Shown piece by piece: positions 8,213 to 17,957 of a stretch of DNA of 64,000 nucleotides. The position numbers were made by a program, and so were the translations under genes. Origin of the DNA: CAZBWS01 sp964495705 (lineage in GTDB: Bacteria; Pseudomonadota; Gammaproteobacteria; HTCC5015). The notes beneath the pieces are model-generated. The model was given only the letters and a program-made list of their open reading frames with translations. It did no database searches and had not been told where the DNA came from. The stretch covers positions 45,122 to 109,121 of the forward strand of contig CAZBWS010000001.1 of the NCBI GenBank assembly GCA_964495705.1, given 5' to 3'. Within the stretch, counting starts at the first letter, position 1. Each line of letters starts with the position of its first letter.

Positions 8213-8451
8213 TGTTCAATGCGCTCCACGAATTGCGATGGAATTTTAGAGAGCGCAGATTTTACATTAAAAATCAGTTAATTGCAGGGATTTACTGGCT
8301 AGTACACAATAGCAATGTCTATATTGACATATTTGTTTTTTCTGCTTGGCTGACTTTTATTTTTTTCCCATTATATTCAATGTAATGGTTACTTTTTTTA
8401 CCCAAAAAAAATACCTAGCTAACAATAATAAAAGCAACCCACGAGGCGGCC
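8213..8451. other. Divergent promoter region between argG and aceE
   Basis: 239 bases of AT-rich DNA without a reading frame. A TTGACA lies near 8325 on the plus strand but has no good -10 at the right distance. No PdhR box (ATTGGT-N3-ACCAAT) or clear ArgR site was seen. GAGGCGG shortly before 8452 is the likely aceE ribosome binding site. Confidence 0.5.
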
Positions 8452-11088
8452 ATGACTCACCCCCATATTACAGACAGCGACGCTACCGAAACCCAAGAGT
8501 GGCTAGAGGCATTAGAATCTGTGCTAGACACCGGCGGCCCAGAGCGCGCCCATTTTTTATTACAGGAAATGATTAAGAAAGCTCGCCGCAGCGGTGCTTA
8601 TCTGCCGTATTCCGCTACCACGGCTTACCTTAATACGATTCCTGCCCATAAAGAACAGCGCAGCCCTGGAGATGCAGATTTAGAGTGGCGTATCCGCTCT
8701 ATTATTCGCTGGAATGCCATGGCAATGGTGGTACGAGCCAACCGCAAAGACTCTTCCTTAGGTGGGCATATCGCAAGCTTCGCCTCTGCAGCCACACTCT
8801 ATGATGTAGGCTTTAACCACTTTTGGCATGCACCGAATAAAAGCCACGGCGGAGACTTAGTCTACATCCAAGGCCACTCCTCTCCAGGCATCTATGCCCG
8901 CGCCTTTCTTGAAGGGCGCATTTCAGAAGAACAGTTAGATAGCTTTCGACAAGAGTGTGACGGCAAAGGTCTGTCATCTTATCCGCATCCTTGGCTGATG
9001 CCCGATTTCTGGCAATTCCCAACTGTCTCTATGGGCTTAGGCCCTATTACCGCTATCTATCAAGCGCGTTTTTTGAAATACCTACACGCGAGGGGGCTAG
9101 CAGACACACGCCAACGCAAGGTCTGGTGTTTTATCGGCGATGGGGAAACTGACGAGCCCGAAACGCTGGGGGCTTTGAATATGGCCTCTCGGGAAAAGCT
9201 GGATAATTTAGTCTTTGTTATCAACTGCAATTTGCAACGCTTAGATGGCCCTGTACGCGGTAACGGCAAGATTATTCAGGAATTAGAGTCTGATTTTAGA
9301 GGTTCGGGGTGGCGGGTGCTCAAAGTGATCTGGGGTGCCTATTGGGATCCGCTGATTGCCAAGGACAAAGATGGCCACCTGCTCAAAGTCATGGAAGATA
9401 CCGTAGACGGTGAATACCAAAACTATAAAGCCAAGGGCGGCGCCTATACCCGTGAACACTTCTTTGGCAAGCACCCTGACGTTAAAGCCATGGTTTCACA
9501 GCTTTCCGACAAAGATATCTGGCGGCTTAATCGTGGAGGTCACGACCCGCATAAGGTTTATGCCGCCTATCACGAGGCAATGCAAACAAAAGACCAGCCT
9601 ACTGTCATTCTTGCCAAAACGGTAAAAGGCTATGGTATGGGCACCCAAGGCGAAGGCATGAACCAATCCCACCAGCAGAAAAAGTTAGATATAGAACATT
9701 TAAGTGATTTCCGTAAGCGCTTTCACCTCCCGCTCAGCGACGAAGACGTGGAACAGGCCAACTATTACAAGCCCGCTGATGACAGCCCTGAGTTAGCGTA
9801 TATGCAAGCGCGACGCGCCGAATTAGGCGGTCACCTGCCCCAACGCAAAGCCCATGCGGATAGCCTAGAAATACCGGCATTAGATAGTTTTCCAAACTTC
9901 TTTGAGGGCAGCGGAGAACGTGAGATTTCCACAACCATGGCCTTTGTACGCATGCTCACCGCCCTATGTAAAGACAAAAACATCGGTGAGCGCATCGTGC
10001 CGATTATTCCCGATGAAGCTCGCACCTTTGGCATGGATGGGCTTTTCCGCCAGCTCGGCATCTATTCTTCCGTAGGCCAGTTATACGAGCCACAGGATAA
10101 AGACCAGGTCATGTATTACCGCGAGGACGAAGCGGGACAAATGCTAGAAGAAGGTATTAACGAAGCAGGCGCTTTTTCCTCTTGGATAGCCGCAGGCACT
10201 AGCTATGCCAATAATGGCGTGTCAATGCTGCCCTTCTTTATCCTGTATTCCATGTTTGGCTTTCAACGCATCGGCGATTTAGCTTGGGCGGCGGGGGATG
10301 CTCGGGCTAGAGGCTTCTTGCTAGGCGCCACCGCTGGCAGAACCACCCTGAATGGCGAAGGCCTGCAACACCAAGACGGCCACAGCCACCTCATCGCCGC
10401 CACCGTGCCCAACTGCATCAGCTACGACCCCTGCTTCGCCTATGAACTCGCCGTAATCCTACACAGTGGTATGCAGCGTATGTATGGCCATGACGAATCC
10501 GTTTTTTATTACATTACCCTGATGAACGAAAACTACAGCCACCCTTCTATGCCCGAAGGCGTAGAAACAGGCATCATCAAAGGCTTATATGCCCTGCAAC
10601 GACACCCGCAAGCGAGTCTTAACCTAATGGGTAGTGGCACCATATTGAATGAAGTCATCGCCGCCGCTGAACTGCTGCAACGAGACTATCAAGTAAACAG
10701 CAATATATGGAGTGCAACCAGCTTTACTGAATTGGCTCGCGAAGGTGATGGGATAGAAAAACACAATCGCCACCACCCCGAACAACAGCGCAGCAGCTAT
10801 GTTCAACAATGTCTAAGCGATGCTCCCCAACCCGTGGTAGCCGCCACAGACTACAGCCGTAGCTATAGTGAACAAATTCGTGTTTATATCGACCAAGCCT
10901 ATACCACTTTGGGCACCGACGGATACGGCATGTCCGATACTCGCGCCCGCCTACGCCAACACTTCCAGGTAGACCGTTACCATATTGCTGTTGCCGCGAT
11001 GCAATCACTAGAACAACAAGGCAGTGTTGCTGCAGGCAGTCATGGAGATAGCCTGCAACGCTATCTTTCTAACAAGGGGAATAACTAA
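8452..11088 (+). CDS. aceE: Pyruvate dehydrogenase E1 component, homodimeric type
   Basis: Decarboxylates pyruvate with thiamine diphosphate and passes the acetyl group to the lipoyl arm of E2. The 878 residues are close to the 887 of E. coli AceE, which identifies the homodimeric type. The thiamine-binding GDGETDEPE, the NCNLQRLDGPVRGNGKI segment and the later GATAGRTTLNGEGLQHQDGHS stretch are characteristic. The stop codon overlaps the aceF ATG by one base, so E1 and E2 are translationally coupled. One ATGCGGATA repeat lies near 8980 (minus) and one at 9854 (plus). Confidence 0.97.
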   Translation: MTHPHITDSDATETQEWLEALESVLDTGGPERAHFLLQEMIKKARRSGAYLPYSATTAYLNTIPAHKEQRSPGDADLEWRIRSIIRWNAMAMVVRANRKDSSLGGHIASFASAATLYDVGFNHFWHAPNKSHGGDLVYIQGHSSPGIYARAFLEGRISEEQLDSFRQECDGKGLSSYPHPWLMPDFWQFPTVSMGLGPITAIYQARFLKYLHARGLADTRQRKVWCFIGDGETDEPETLGALNMASREKLDNLVFVINCNLQRLDGPVRGNGKIIQELESDFRGSGWRVLKVIWGAYWDPLIAKDKDGHLLKVMEDTVDGEYQNYKAKGGAYTREHFFGKHPDVKAMVSQLSDKDIWRLNRGGHDPHKVYAAYHEAMQTKDQPTVILAKTVKGYGMGTQGEGMNQSHQQKKLDIEHLSDFRKRFHLPLSDEDVEQANYYKPADDSPELAYMQARRAELGGHLPQRKAHADSLEIPALDSFPNFFEGSGEREISTTMAFVRMLTALCKDKNIGERIVPIIPDEARTFGMDGLFRQLGIYSSVGQLYEPQDKDQVMYYREDEAGQMLEEGINEAGAFSSWIAAGTSYANNGVSMLPFFILYSMFGFQRIGDLAWAAGDARARGFLLGATAGRTTLNGEGLQHQDGHSHLIAATVPNCISYDPCFAYELAVILHSGMQRMYGHDESVFYYITLMNENYSHPSMPEGVETGIIKGLYALQRHPQASLNLMGSGTILNEVIAAAELLQRDYQVNSNIWSATSFTELAREGDGIEKHNRHHPEQQRSSYVQQCLSDAPQPVVAATDYSRSYSEQIRVYIDQAYTTLGTDGYGMSDTRARLRQHFQVDRYHIAVAAMQSLEQQGSVAAGSHGDSLQRYLSNKGNN

Positions 11089-12344
11089 TGGCCAACTCCA
11101 CCATTAAAGTACCCAATATAGGTGATCTCGCTGATGTTGAAGTGATTGAAGTCAACGTTAATGTGGGGGATCGCATTAAACAGGAAGACCCCTTGATCAC
11201 CTTAGAAAGTGACAAGGCCGCCATGGACATACCTAGCCCAGAGGACGGTCTAGTCGTCGAAATACTCATTAAAGAGGGAGACAAACTATCTGAGGGCTCC
11301 CCAATACTATCTATAGAGACAGACATCAAAGATAAGCAAGACAACCCCGAACCCCAACAAGAAGACACGCCACAAGCAAACTCCATAAAAGAGCCTCGAG
11401 AACAACGTATAAAACAAGCGCCTCCACCGATAGAGACGCTCAACTCCAAACCTAGAAACACTCCCCATGCGGGGCCTGCGGTACGCAAATTAGCTCGAAA
11501 ATTAGGCGTAGATTTACAGCATGTGGGCGGCTCTGGGCCCCACCAACGCATACTTAAAGAAGATGTACAGGCCTATGTGAAAGCCAAACTCAGTCAGCCG
11601 TTTAACCACAGTCTTCCATCTAGGCCTGATATCGACTTTAGTCAGTTTGGCCCTACCGAACCACTGGAACTTAGTAAAATACAGTGCCTAACAGGGCAAA
11701 ACACCCATCGCGCTTGGAGTAGCATTCCCCATGTTACTCAGTTTGATGAAGCCGATATCAGCGATACCGAGGCATTCCGCCAGAGTATCAAGCAAGACTA
11801 TGCCACCCAGGGTATCAAAATCACGATCCTACCCTTCCTCGTTAAAGCCGCTGTCTCTGCTTTAAAAGCCTTTCCACGCTTTAATAGCTCATTGAACCAG
11901 ACAGGTGAACAACTCACCTTGAAAAGTTATTTCAATATTGGCGTTGCCGTGGACACCCCCAAGGGCTTGGTCGTTCCCGTCATTCGCAATGCCGATAGCA
12001 AAAGTATTAGTGAGATTGCCCTAGAAATAGCTCAACTGGCAGACAAGGCCAACAACAAAAAGCTAAAAACCACTGACCTAGAAGGCGGCTGCTTCACCCT
12101 CTCCAGCCTTGGCCACCTCAGCGGCACGGCATTCACCCCTATTATCAATGAGCCTGAAGTGGCTATCTTGGGGCTTAGCCCTGCACAAATGAAAGCGGTC
12201 TATGACGGTAAAGCTTTCCAGCCACGTTTGATGCTGCCTCTGTCTTTATCCTACGACCACCGGGTCATAGACGGCGTATTAGCGGCCCAATTTACCCAAC
12301 ACCTTGCGTCTGTGCTCAAGGATACGCGTAAAATGCTGCTATAA
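11088..12344 (+). CDS. aceF: Dihydrolipoyl acetyltransferase (E2 of pyruvate dehydrogenase), single lipoyl domain
   Basis: Transfers acetyl groups from the lipoyl arm to CoA and forms the core of the complex. Residues 1-75 are one lipoyl domain with the modified lysine K43 in ESDKAAMD. A proline and glutamine-rich linker follows. The peripheral subunit-binding domain is at about 125-165 (PAVRKLARKLGVDL). The catalytic domain runs to the end with H391 and D395 in SYDHRVIDG. At 418 residues it is short: E. coli AceF has three lipoyl domains and Pseudomonas two. No lpd (E3) follows, so E3 must be encoded elsewhere. Confidence 0.95.
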   Translation: MANSTIKVPNIGDLADVEVIEVNVNVGDRIKQEDPLITLESDKAAMDIPSPEDGLVVEILIKEGDKLSEGSPILSIETDIKDKQDNPEPQQEDTPQANSIKEPREQRIKQAPPPIETLNSKPRNTPHAGPAVRKLARKLGVDLQHVGGSGPHQRILKEDVQAYVKAKLSQPFNHSLPSRPDIDFSQFGPTEPLELSKIQCLTGQNTHRAWSSIPHVTQFDEADISDTEAFRQSIKQDYATQGIKITILPFLVKAAVSALKAFPRFNSSLNQTGEQLTLKSYFNIGVAVDTPKGLVVPVIRNADSKSISEIALEIAQLADKANNKKLKTTDLEGGCFTLSSLGHLSGTAFTPIINEPEVAILGLSPAQMKAVYDGKAFQPRLMLPLSLSYDHRVIDGVLAAQFTQHLASVLKDTRKMLL

Positions 12345-12400
12345 ATTCATCTGCCCAGGATTCTTTATTAGTCATTCATTGCGTGATCACGCCACCACCT

Positions 12401-12428
12401 TTGCCAATCGTGTATAGATCGTTATACT
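12401..12428 (+). promoter_or_regulatory. Sigma-70 promoter for ndh
   Basis: TTGCCA (12401-12406) and TATACT (12423-12428) each match consensus at five of six positions, with a 16-base spacer. The predicted transcript would start near 12435 and carry a leader of about 125 bases before the ndh ATG. Confidence 0.6.
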
Positions 12429-12559
12429 GCGCGGCCATTTGAGCTAACGGTTGTACATTAATGACTGTATTCAAATAATGAAATAATTTAAAACTGGGCT
12501 TCACAGCCTATTTTAAACAGCACCGTGTCTAGCTTTAAATTATTTTATAGGACTCAACA

Positions 12560-13791
12560 ATGAGTAAAAAACATCATATCGTCATCGTCGGCGGCGGCGC
12601 GGGCGGCTTAGAGCTGGCCACACAATTAGGTGACAGCCTCGGCAAAAAAAGCCTTGCCGATATTACATTAGTTGACGGCACTCTCACCCACTTCTGGAAA
12701 CCTCTACTACACGAAGTAGCTGCGGGTACCATTAATTCGCATATTGACGAGTTGAGCTATGCAGCTCACGCCCGCGCCCACTATTTTGATTTCCGTCTAG
12801 GTTATATGGATGGGTTAGATCGCGAAACAAAAACCATCAGCCTAGCAGAGACGACTGGTAAAAATGGCGAAACCGTCATCCCCCAGCGCAGTTTTGGCTA
12901 TGACAGCTTAGTGATTGCTATTGGCTCTCAAACCAATGACTTTGGCACCAAGGGCGTTTCTGAACACTGCCTATTCCTAGATTCACAGAAGCAAGCACAG
13001 AACTTTCAACGAACTTTCCTAGAGCGCTGGATGATTGCCTGTACGCAAACACAAGAACTGCGCGAGGGCCAGTTAAACGTCGCCATCGCAGGCGCTGGTG
13101 CTACGGGTGTAGAACTCGCCGCCGAATTACACACAGCCATTCACGAGATGATCGAGCACGGCTTTGACGCCGGTGCCGACAAGCCTATTGAATTCACCAT
13201 CATCGACGCAGCCGACCGTGTACTGCCCGTGCTACCCGAAGAAGTCTCTACCAGCACACAAAACGTCCTTGAAGGCTTAGGTGTTAATGTACTCACCAGT
13301 GAGATGATCTGCGAAGCCACCCCCGATGGTTTCCACACCAAGAGCGGCAAATTTGTGCCCGCAGAAATCAAAGTCTGGGCGGCTGGCATTAAAGCCCCCG
13401 AATGGCTAAGCCAGTTAGACGGCCTAGAAACCAATCGCATCAATCAATTGGTAGTAAAAAGTACTCTGCAAACTAGCTTAGACGATGACATCTTCGCCAT
13501 CGGTGACTGCGCCAACTGCCCACAACCCAACAGCGAACGCCCCGTGCCACCGCGTGCACAATCAGCTCACCAGCAAGCTAGCATACTGTTCAAAACCCTA
13601 AAGCGCCGCATTAATGGCCAGCCGCCCGTCGAATTCATCTACAGCGACAAAGGCTCTTTGGTGAACCTAAGCCGTTACTCCACTGTAGGCGCACTGATGG
13701 GCAACCTATTTAGTAAGTCGACCGAAGTAAAAATCGAAGGCTTCTTTGCGCGCATGGCTTATGTCTCGCTATACAAGATGCACCAATATGC
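12560..13791 (+). CDS. ndh: NADH dehydrogenase type II (NDH-2), 3' end in a gap
   Basis: A membrane-associated single-subunit flavoprotein that passes electrons from NADH to quinone without pumping protons. The visible 410 residues hold the FAD-binding VIVGGGAGGLE (8-18), the second nucleotide-binding motif AIAGAGATGVELAAELH, and DDIFAIGDCA near residue 310. The conserved C-terminal segment (ARMAYVSLYKMHQY) is reached just before the N run. E. coli Ndh has 434 residues, so perhaps 20-30 residues are missing in the gap. A frame can be drawn through the Ns to 13921 but its end is not meaningful. Confidence 0.93.
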
Positions 13792-13891
13792 NNNNNNNNN
13801 NNNNNNNNNNNNNNNNNNNNNNNNNNNNNNNNNNNNNNNNNNNNNNNNNNNNNNNNNNNNNNNNNNNNNNNNNNNNNNNNNNNNNNNNNNN
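13792..13891. other. Run of 100 N (scaffold gap)
   Basis: The gap removes the 3' ends of two convergent genes, ndh on the left and the minus-strand gene on the right. No shared sequence is visible on its two sides, so this gap probably hides real sequence of unknown length. Confidence 0.95.
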
Positions 13892-14543
13892 CCAAAAAAG
13901 GTATCTCCGGAACATCATTAACAATAATCCCCGCCCCCATGGCATGACAGTTCTGAGCCAGCTTATCCATATAAATACCCGTGTCGGCCAACCACAGCTG
14001 TATTCCGACCAACTGCTTAGCCAGTTTCTCCGTCTCACCACCGGACTGTTCAAGATATTTCGGCGCATGCAATGCCGCCAAACCCAGCGACTCTAATATA
14101 TGTTTGCTCATCGCAAAGTGCGCGCCCGCCTGCTGCTCCGATTTATCAAGCACGTCTATGGCGTGTGCCGTCTGTTGGCAAACGCCTAGATAGTCCTGCT
14201 GCTTTAGCGCTGCCAAGCCGTCTTTCTTTAAGGCTTTTAATGCTTGATGCACTTGCTGACAACTCGCCTTATCCGCGACGCCCTGATACTTCGTTGCTGT
14301 ACCCAGCTCAGCGATATGCTCCATATCGATAAAATCGTTTTGCACAATAGGTACGCCCTGTTCAATGAAGGGCTGCGCCTTGCTATCAAAGTAGCGAGCC
14401 AGCGGCAGGCACATCACTTCAGATGAAACCAACCAATAAGACAGGACACGGGCTTTTCCATTCGTTTGCTTAATGTAATGCGCGCGTCTAGCGCGATTGG
14501 TTTTAATGGCATCTGCCAAGTGAATATAAAAATAGCCCTTCAT
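13892..14543 (-). CDS. Unrecognised protein (partial, 3' end in gap)
   Basis: 217 residues are visible from the ATG at 14541-14543. There is no signal peptide or membrane segment. The sequence is mainly alpha-helical in look (QQVHQALKALKKDGLAALKQQ then TAHAIDVLDKSEQQAG), with a hydrophobic segment in VSSEVMCLPLARYF near residue 42. It begins MKGYFYIHLADAIKTNRARRAHYIKQ, a beta-strand then a basic helix (given here in overview only: residues 1-26). I do not recognise the family. It lies divergent from kdsD and convergent with ndh. The C-terminus is lost in the N run. Confidence 0.65.
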
Positions 14544-14610
14544 ACCATTCTCGCTGAATAATTTGCTGTACTTTAAGGCTTAAACTGCTGTTATTAAAGC
14601 TGTATTTCCC

Positions 14611-14616
14611 TGCTAC
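14611..14616 (+). promoter_or_regulatory. Possible -10 box directly before kdsD
   Basis: TACAAT lies about 7 bases before the kdsD ATG, so transcription starting at the usual distance would begin at or near the ATG. There is no Shine-Dalgarno sequence. The position is approximate and the -35 is weak, so this remains tentative. Confidence 0.3.
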
Positions 14617-14626
14617 AATAGCGCCC

Positions 14627-15598
14627 ATGAATAAAGATCAAGTAAAAGCCTTAGCTACTGCAGTGATTGAGACGGAAAACCGTGCCATTGCTGATCTGGT
14701 GTGGCGTATTAATGACGATTTTGTAAAGGCCTGTGAGTACATGATTGCCTGCGAGGGCCGCGTTGTAGTCACGGGCATGGGGAAGTCTGGACATATTGGC
14801 AGTAAAATTGCCGCCACCCTAGCCAGTACTGGCACCCCAGCATTCTTTGTACACCCCGGCGAAGCCAGTCATGGTGACCTGGGCATGATCACGGATAAAG
14901 ATGTGGTTGTTGCTTTATCCAACTCGGGCGAGACCGGTGAGATCATCACTATTCTACCGCTGATTAAGCGCTTGGGAGTCCCTCTGATTGCCATGACGGG
15001 CAATGACAATTCGAAACTCGCCGAAACTGCCGACGTGCATATTAATGTCGGCGTTAAACAGGAGGCCTGCCCGCTGAATCTAGCGCCCACCGCCAGCACT
15101 ACCGCCACCCTAGTCATGGGCGATGCGCTGGCCGTTGCCTTACTTGAAAGTCGTGGCTTTACCGAAGATGATTTTGCCCTATCTCACCCCGGCGGTGCAC
15201 TGGGTCGACGCCTATTGCTGCACGTGAACGACATCATGCACTCGGGAGAGGATATGCCTGTGGTAGCAGGAGATGCTAGCTTTAGCGATGCTTTAAAAGA
15301 GATGACCACCAAGGGCTTAGGCATGACGGCAGTGGTGGATGCCCAACAACAACTACTTGGCATTTTCACCGACGGCGACCTACGTCGTGCCTTCGATATG
15401 GGTATCGATCTAAAACATGCCGCCATAGCCGATGTCATGACACAGGGGTCTATTACGGTGAATGCAGATATGCTCGCAGCAGCCGCCTTAAAGGTAATGG
15501 ACGAAAAGAAAATCAACTCAATGGCCGTTATCGACAATAACAACAAAGTCGTTGGCGCCTTAAATATGCACGATATGCTACGTGCGGGAGTTTTATAA
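14627..15598 (+). CDS. kdsD: D-arabinose 5-phosphate isomerase
   Basis: Converts ribulose 5-phosphate to arabinose 5-phosphate, the precursor of the Kdo sugar of lipopolysaccharide. The 323 residues comprise an N-terminal SIS domain (about 30-170, with VTGMGKSGHIGSKIAATLAS and ALSNSGETGE) and two CBS domains (about 205-323). The length is close to that of E. coli KdsD. The stop overlaps the kdsC start by one base (TAATG). It is the first gene of the conserved kdsD-kdsC-lptC-lptA-lptB-rpoN unit. The mla genes that precede this unit in E. coli are absent here. Confidence 0.96.
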   Translation: MNKDQVKALATAVIETENRAIADLVWRINDDFVKACEYMIACEGRVVVTGMGKSGHIGSKIAATLASTGTPAFFVHPGEASHGDLGMITDKDVVVALSNSGETGEIITILPLIKRLGVPLIAMTGNDNSKLAETADVHINVGVKQEACPLNLAPTASTTATLVMGDALAVALLESRGFTEDDFALSHPGGALGRRLLLHVNDIMHSGEDMPVVAGDASFSDALKEMTTKGLGMTAVVDAQQQLLGIFTDGDLRRAFDMGIDLKHAAIADVMTQGSITVNADMLAAAALKVMDEKKINSMAVIDNNNKVVGALNMHDMLRAGVL

Positions 15599-16149
15599 TG
15601 TCACCAACTAATGCCGCTGATAGAGCCTCTGCGGGTGAGCGCGCAAAGAAAATCAAACTCGCGATCTTTGATGTGGACGGCGTGTTAACCGACGGCAGCT
15701 TCATGGTTGGTGATGACGGTCAGCAATATAAATCTTTCTATACCAAAGACGGCCAAGGCTTACGCATGTTGCAAGACTCGGGTATCACCGTAGGTATTAT
15801 TACCGGGCGCACGTCCAATGTTGTAGCTATCCGCATGCAAGAACTTGGCATAGAACACGTTTATCAAGGTCAGCGCGACAAAGTTGGCGCCTTCGAAGAC
15901 ATGCTGGCAAAAGCCGGCGTCAGCAAAGACGAAGTTACCTATGTGGGTGACGATGTTATCGACCTGCCGGTAATGCGTCGTGTGGGGCTATCAATTGCCG
16001 TGCGCGACGCCGAACCTGTAGTCAAACAATATGCTCACTGGATCACTTCTCGCCATGGCGGCAAGGGCGCAGTACGCGATGTGTGTGAATTCATTATGCA
16101 GCAGCAAGACACCCTTGATGCCGCCTTGCACAAATATCTACACGGCTAA
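15598..16149 (+). CDS. kdsC: 3-deoxy-D-manno-octulosonate 8-phosphate phosphatase
   Basis: Removes phosphate from Kdo-8-phosphate in lipopolysaccharide core synthesis. It is a C0-type HAD phosphatase of 183 residues. The catalytic DxD is D25 and D27 in IFDVDGVLTDG. GIITGRTS provides motif II, and YVGDDVIDLPVM carries the metal-binding aspartates of motif IV. There is no cap domain, as expected, because the family is tetrameric. Translation is coupled to kdsD by a one-base overlap, and lptC follows 3 bases after its stop. Confidence 0.96.
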   Translation: MSPTNAADRASAGERAKKIKLAIFDVDGVLTDGSFMVGDDGQQYKSFYTKDGQGLRMLQDSGITVGIITGRTSNVVAIRMQELGIEHVYQGQRDKVGAFEDMLAKAGVSKDEVTYVGDDVIDLPVMRRVGLSIAVRDAEPVVKQYAHWITSRHGGKGAVRDVCEFIMQQQDTLDAALHKYLHG

Positions 16150-16152
16150 TTA

Positions 16153-16704
16153 ATGCGCACTATTGCACTAGCGATTGTTTTGGCGGCAGCCTGCTTCTTT
16201 GCCCTTAGCCTGTGGTTTAACACCTTGTCACAGGAATCTATCAGTGCCTCACGCAGCTATCAGCCTCAGGAAGTAGACTATCAAATAAAGGGCTTTGAAG
16301 CGGTTATCTTTGATGCCAAAGGGCAAGCCAGCCAGCGTATGCAAGGCCACACTCTACGCCACTTTCCCTTCGACGACCGACATGAAATAGATGCCCCGAA
16401 AGGTCAAACACTACAGGGGCTTGACCGTTGGAAAATTCAGTCTGACACGGCCAAAAGCAGCCAGGGGTTAGGTGAACTTCACTGGCAAGGCAATGTCAAT
16501 ATTCAACAGTCTGGAAAGCAAGCTCTGAATATGCAAAGCGATTATTTATTGCAGCAACCTAGAGAACAACTCGCCAGTACAGAACAAGGCGTTGTGGTTA
16601 ATGCCAGCGCCAGTAAAATCACAGCACAAGCAATGCAACTCCACACTGGTACCAACCAACTTAATTTAAAAGGACAGGTTAAGAGTGTTTACCACGTTCA
16701 ATAA
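16153..16704 (+). CDS. lptC: LPS export protein LptC
   Basis: An inner-membrane anchored periplasmic protein that relays LPS from LptBFG to LptA. Residues 4-24 (IALAIVLAAACFFALSLWF) form the single membrane anchor. The rest resembles the beta-jellyroll of the family, with the YQIKGFEAVIFDAKGQ opening and the repeated short strands. Its 183 residues match the usual length of about 190. Its 3' end overlaps the lptA start by 20 bases, which supports coupled expression of the bridge proteins. Confidence 0.92.
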   Translation: MRTIALAIVLAAACFFALSLWFNTLSQESISASRSYQPQEVDYQIKGFEAVIFDAKGQASQRMQGHTLRHFPFDDRHEIDAPKGQTLQGLDRWKIQSDTAKSSQGLGELHWQGNVNIQQSGKQALNMQSDYLLQQPREQLASTEQGVVVNASASKITAQAMQLHTGTNQLNLKGQVKSVYHVQ

Positions 16705-17215
16705 AATACATTTATGCATACTGTTGTGCCTATGCGGATATGCTGTACAACCCTTTGCGCTTGAGTCTGATCGCAGTGCGCCAATCAATATAGAGGCCGA
16801 TCAAGTCGACCTCGACCAAAGCAAGGGTATTGCCAAATATCTAGGCAATGTTAGCTTGGTGCAAGGCAGCATTAATATCAATGCTAACTCTATACAGGTA
16901 TATGCGAAAAACGGCCAACTAGACCGGGCAGACATTCAGGGCGGCGACAAGCTTGCCCGCTTTAAACAACAAACAGACACGGGACAAACGATGAGTGGAG
17001 AGGCGCAGTCTATTGAGTTGCGACAAGGCTCTTCAGATATTGTGTTCAAAGGCCAGGCCACTGTCGATGACGGCTTAAACAAAATTAGCGGCGCCGTGAT
17101 TCGCTATAATACTCAACAACATAAAATCATAGCCGATAACGACGGTAAAGAATCTGGGCGTGTAAAAGTAATCTTTCTCCCCAATACTGACAAACCCCAA
17201 GAGCAGCTACCTTAA
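16685..17215 (+). CDS. lptA: LPS transport periplasmic protein LptA
   Basis: A periplasmic protein whose jellyroll units join into the LPS bridge between LptC and LptD. The likely start is a GTG at 16685 inside lptC. It gives a hydrophobic signal peptide (about 8-26, ending near FALESD) directly before the conserved [16 protein letters not shown]. The body of repeated strands ([32 protein letters not shown]) is typical of the family. The 176 residues are normal. A copy of ATGCGGATA at 16732 lies in the signal-peptide coding part, in a reading frame unlike most other coding copies. The stop overlaps the lptB ATG by one base. Confidence 0.93.
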   Translation: MFTTFNKIHLCILLCLCGYAVQPFALESDRSAPINIEADQVDLDQSKGIAKYLGNVSLVQGSININANSIQVYAKNGQLDRADIQGGDKLARFKQQTDTGQTMSGEAQSIELRQGSSDIVFKGQATVDDGLNKISGAVIRYNTQQHKIIADNDGKESGRVKVIFLPNTDKPQEQLP

Positions 17216-17940
17216 TGGCCATTTTGCGCGCAGAGAATCTAGCCAAAAGCTATAAAAAACGCAATGTGGTTAGTGATGTTTCCTATGCGGTATCCAGCGG
17301 TGAAGTCGTCGGCCTGCTGGGTCCCAACGGCGCAGGAAAAACCACCAGTTTTTATATGATGGTCGGCTTAGTTCCCTCTGATGCTGGACGCATCATGCTG
17401 GATGAGCGGGACATCACGCCGCTAGCCATGCATGCCCGTGCACGCCTAGGTGTGGGCTATTTACCCCAAGAAGCCTCTATCTTTCGCAAGCTCACGGTAG
17501 AACAGAATATCATGGGCATTTTACAGCTGCGCAAGGAGCTGAATAAGCAGCAGCGCCTAGATGAAATGGAGCAACTATTAAACGACTTTCAGATCACCCA
17601 CATCCGCAACTCCGAGGGTATCGCCCTCTCCGGCGGTGAGCGTCGCCGCGTAGAAATTGCTCGCGCCCTCGCTGCCGCACCTAAGTTTATTTTACTCGAC
17701 GAACCCTTTGCCGGCGTCGATCCTATATCAGTTGGTGATATTCAACATATCATTACCAGCCTTACTACACGGGATATCGGTGTACTGATTACGGATCATA
17801 ATGTACGAGAAACCCTCGGCATCTGTGAACGTGCCTATATATTAGGCAACGGGCATGTAATTGCAGAGGGCACTCCAGATGAAGTACTGAATAATGCGAA
17901 AGTACGCGAAGTGTATTTAGGCGAGGATTTTAAGCTTTAA
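17215..17940 (+). CDS. lptB: LPS export ABC transporter ATP-binding protein LptB
   Basis: The cytoplasmic ATPase that powers LPS extraction from the inner membrane together with LptF and LptG, which are not in the window. Walker [10 protein letters not shown] is at 36-44, followed by the LptB-typical [14 protein letters not shown], the signature [15 protein letters not shown], and Walker [14 protein letters not shown]. The 241 residues match E. coli exactly. It is coupled to lptA by a one-base overlap. The next gene, rpoN, is 70 bases away and appears to have its own promoter. Confidence 0.97.
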   Translation: MAILRAENLAKSYKKRNVVSDVSYAVSSGEVVGLLGPNGAGKTTSFYMMVGLVPSDAGRIMLDERDITPLAMHARARLGVGYLPQEASIFRKLTVEQNIMGILQLRKELNKQQRLDEMEQLLNDFQITHIRNSEGIALSGGERRRVEIARALAAAPKFILLDEPFAGVDPISVGDIQHIITSLTTRDIGVLITDHNVRETLGICERAYILGNGHVIAEGTPDEVLNNAKVREVYLGEDFKL

Positions 17941-17957
17941 TTGCTTAGCGAGTTACC

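Noticed and set aside
13710..13891. Extension of the minus-strand gene at 14543 through the N run to 13710
   Set aside because: It would overlap the ndh coding region in antisense, and the frame after the Ns is arbitrary.
12560..13921. An open frame for ndh running through the N run to 13921
   Set aside because: The frame is kept open only by Ns. The real 3' end is unknown, so I ended the feature at 13791.
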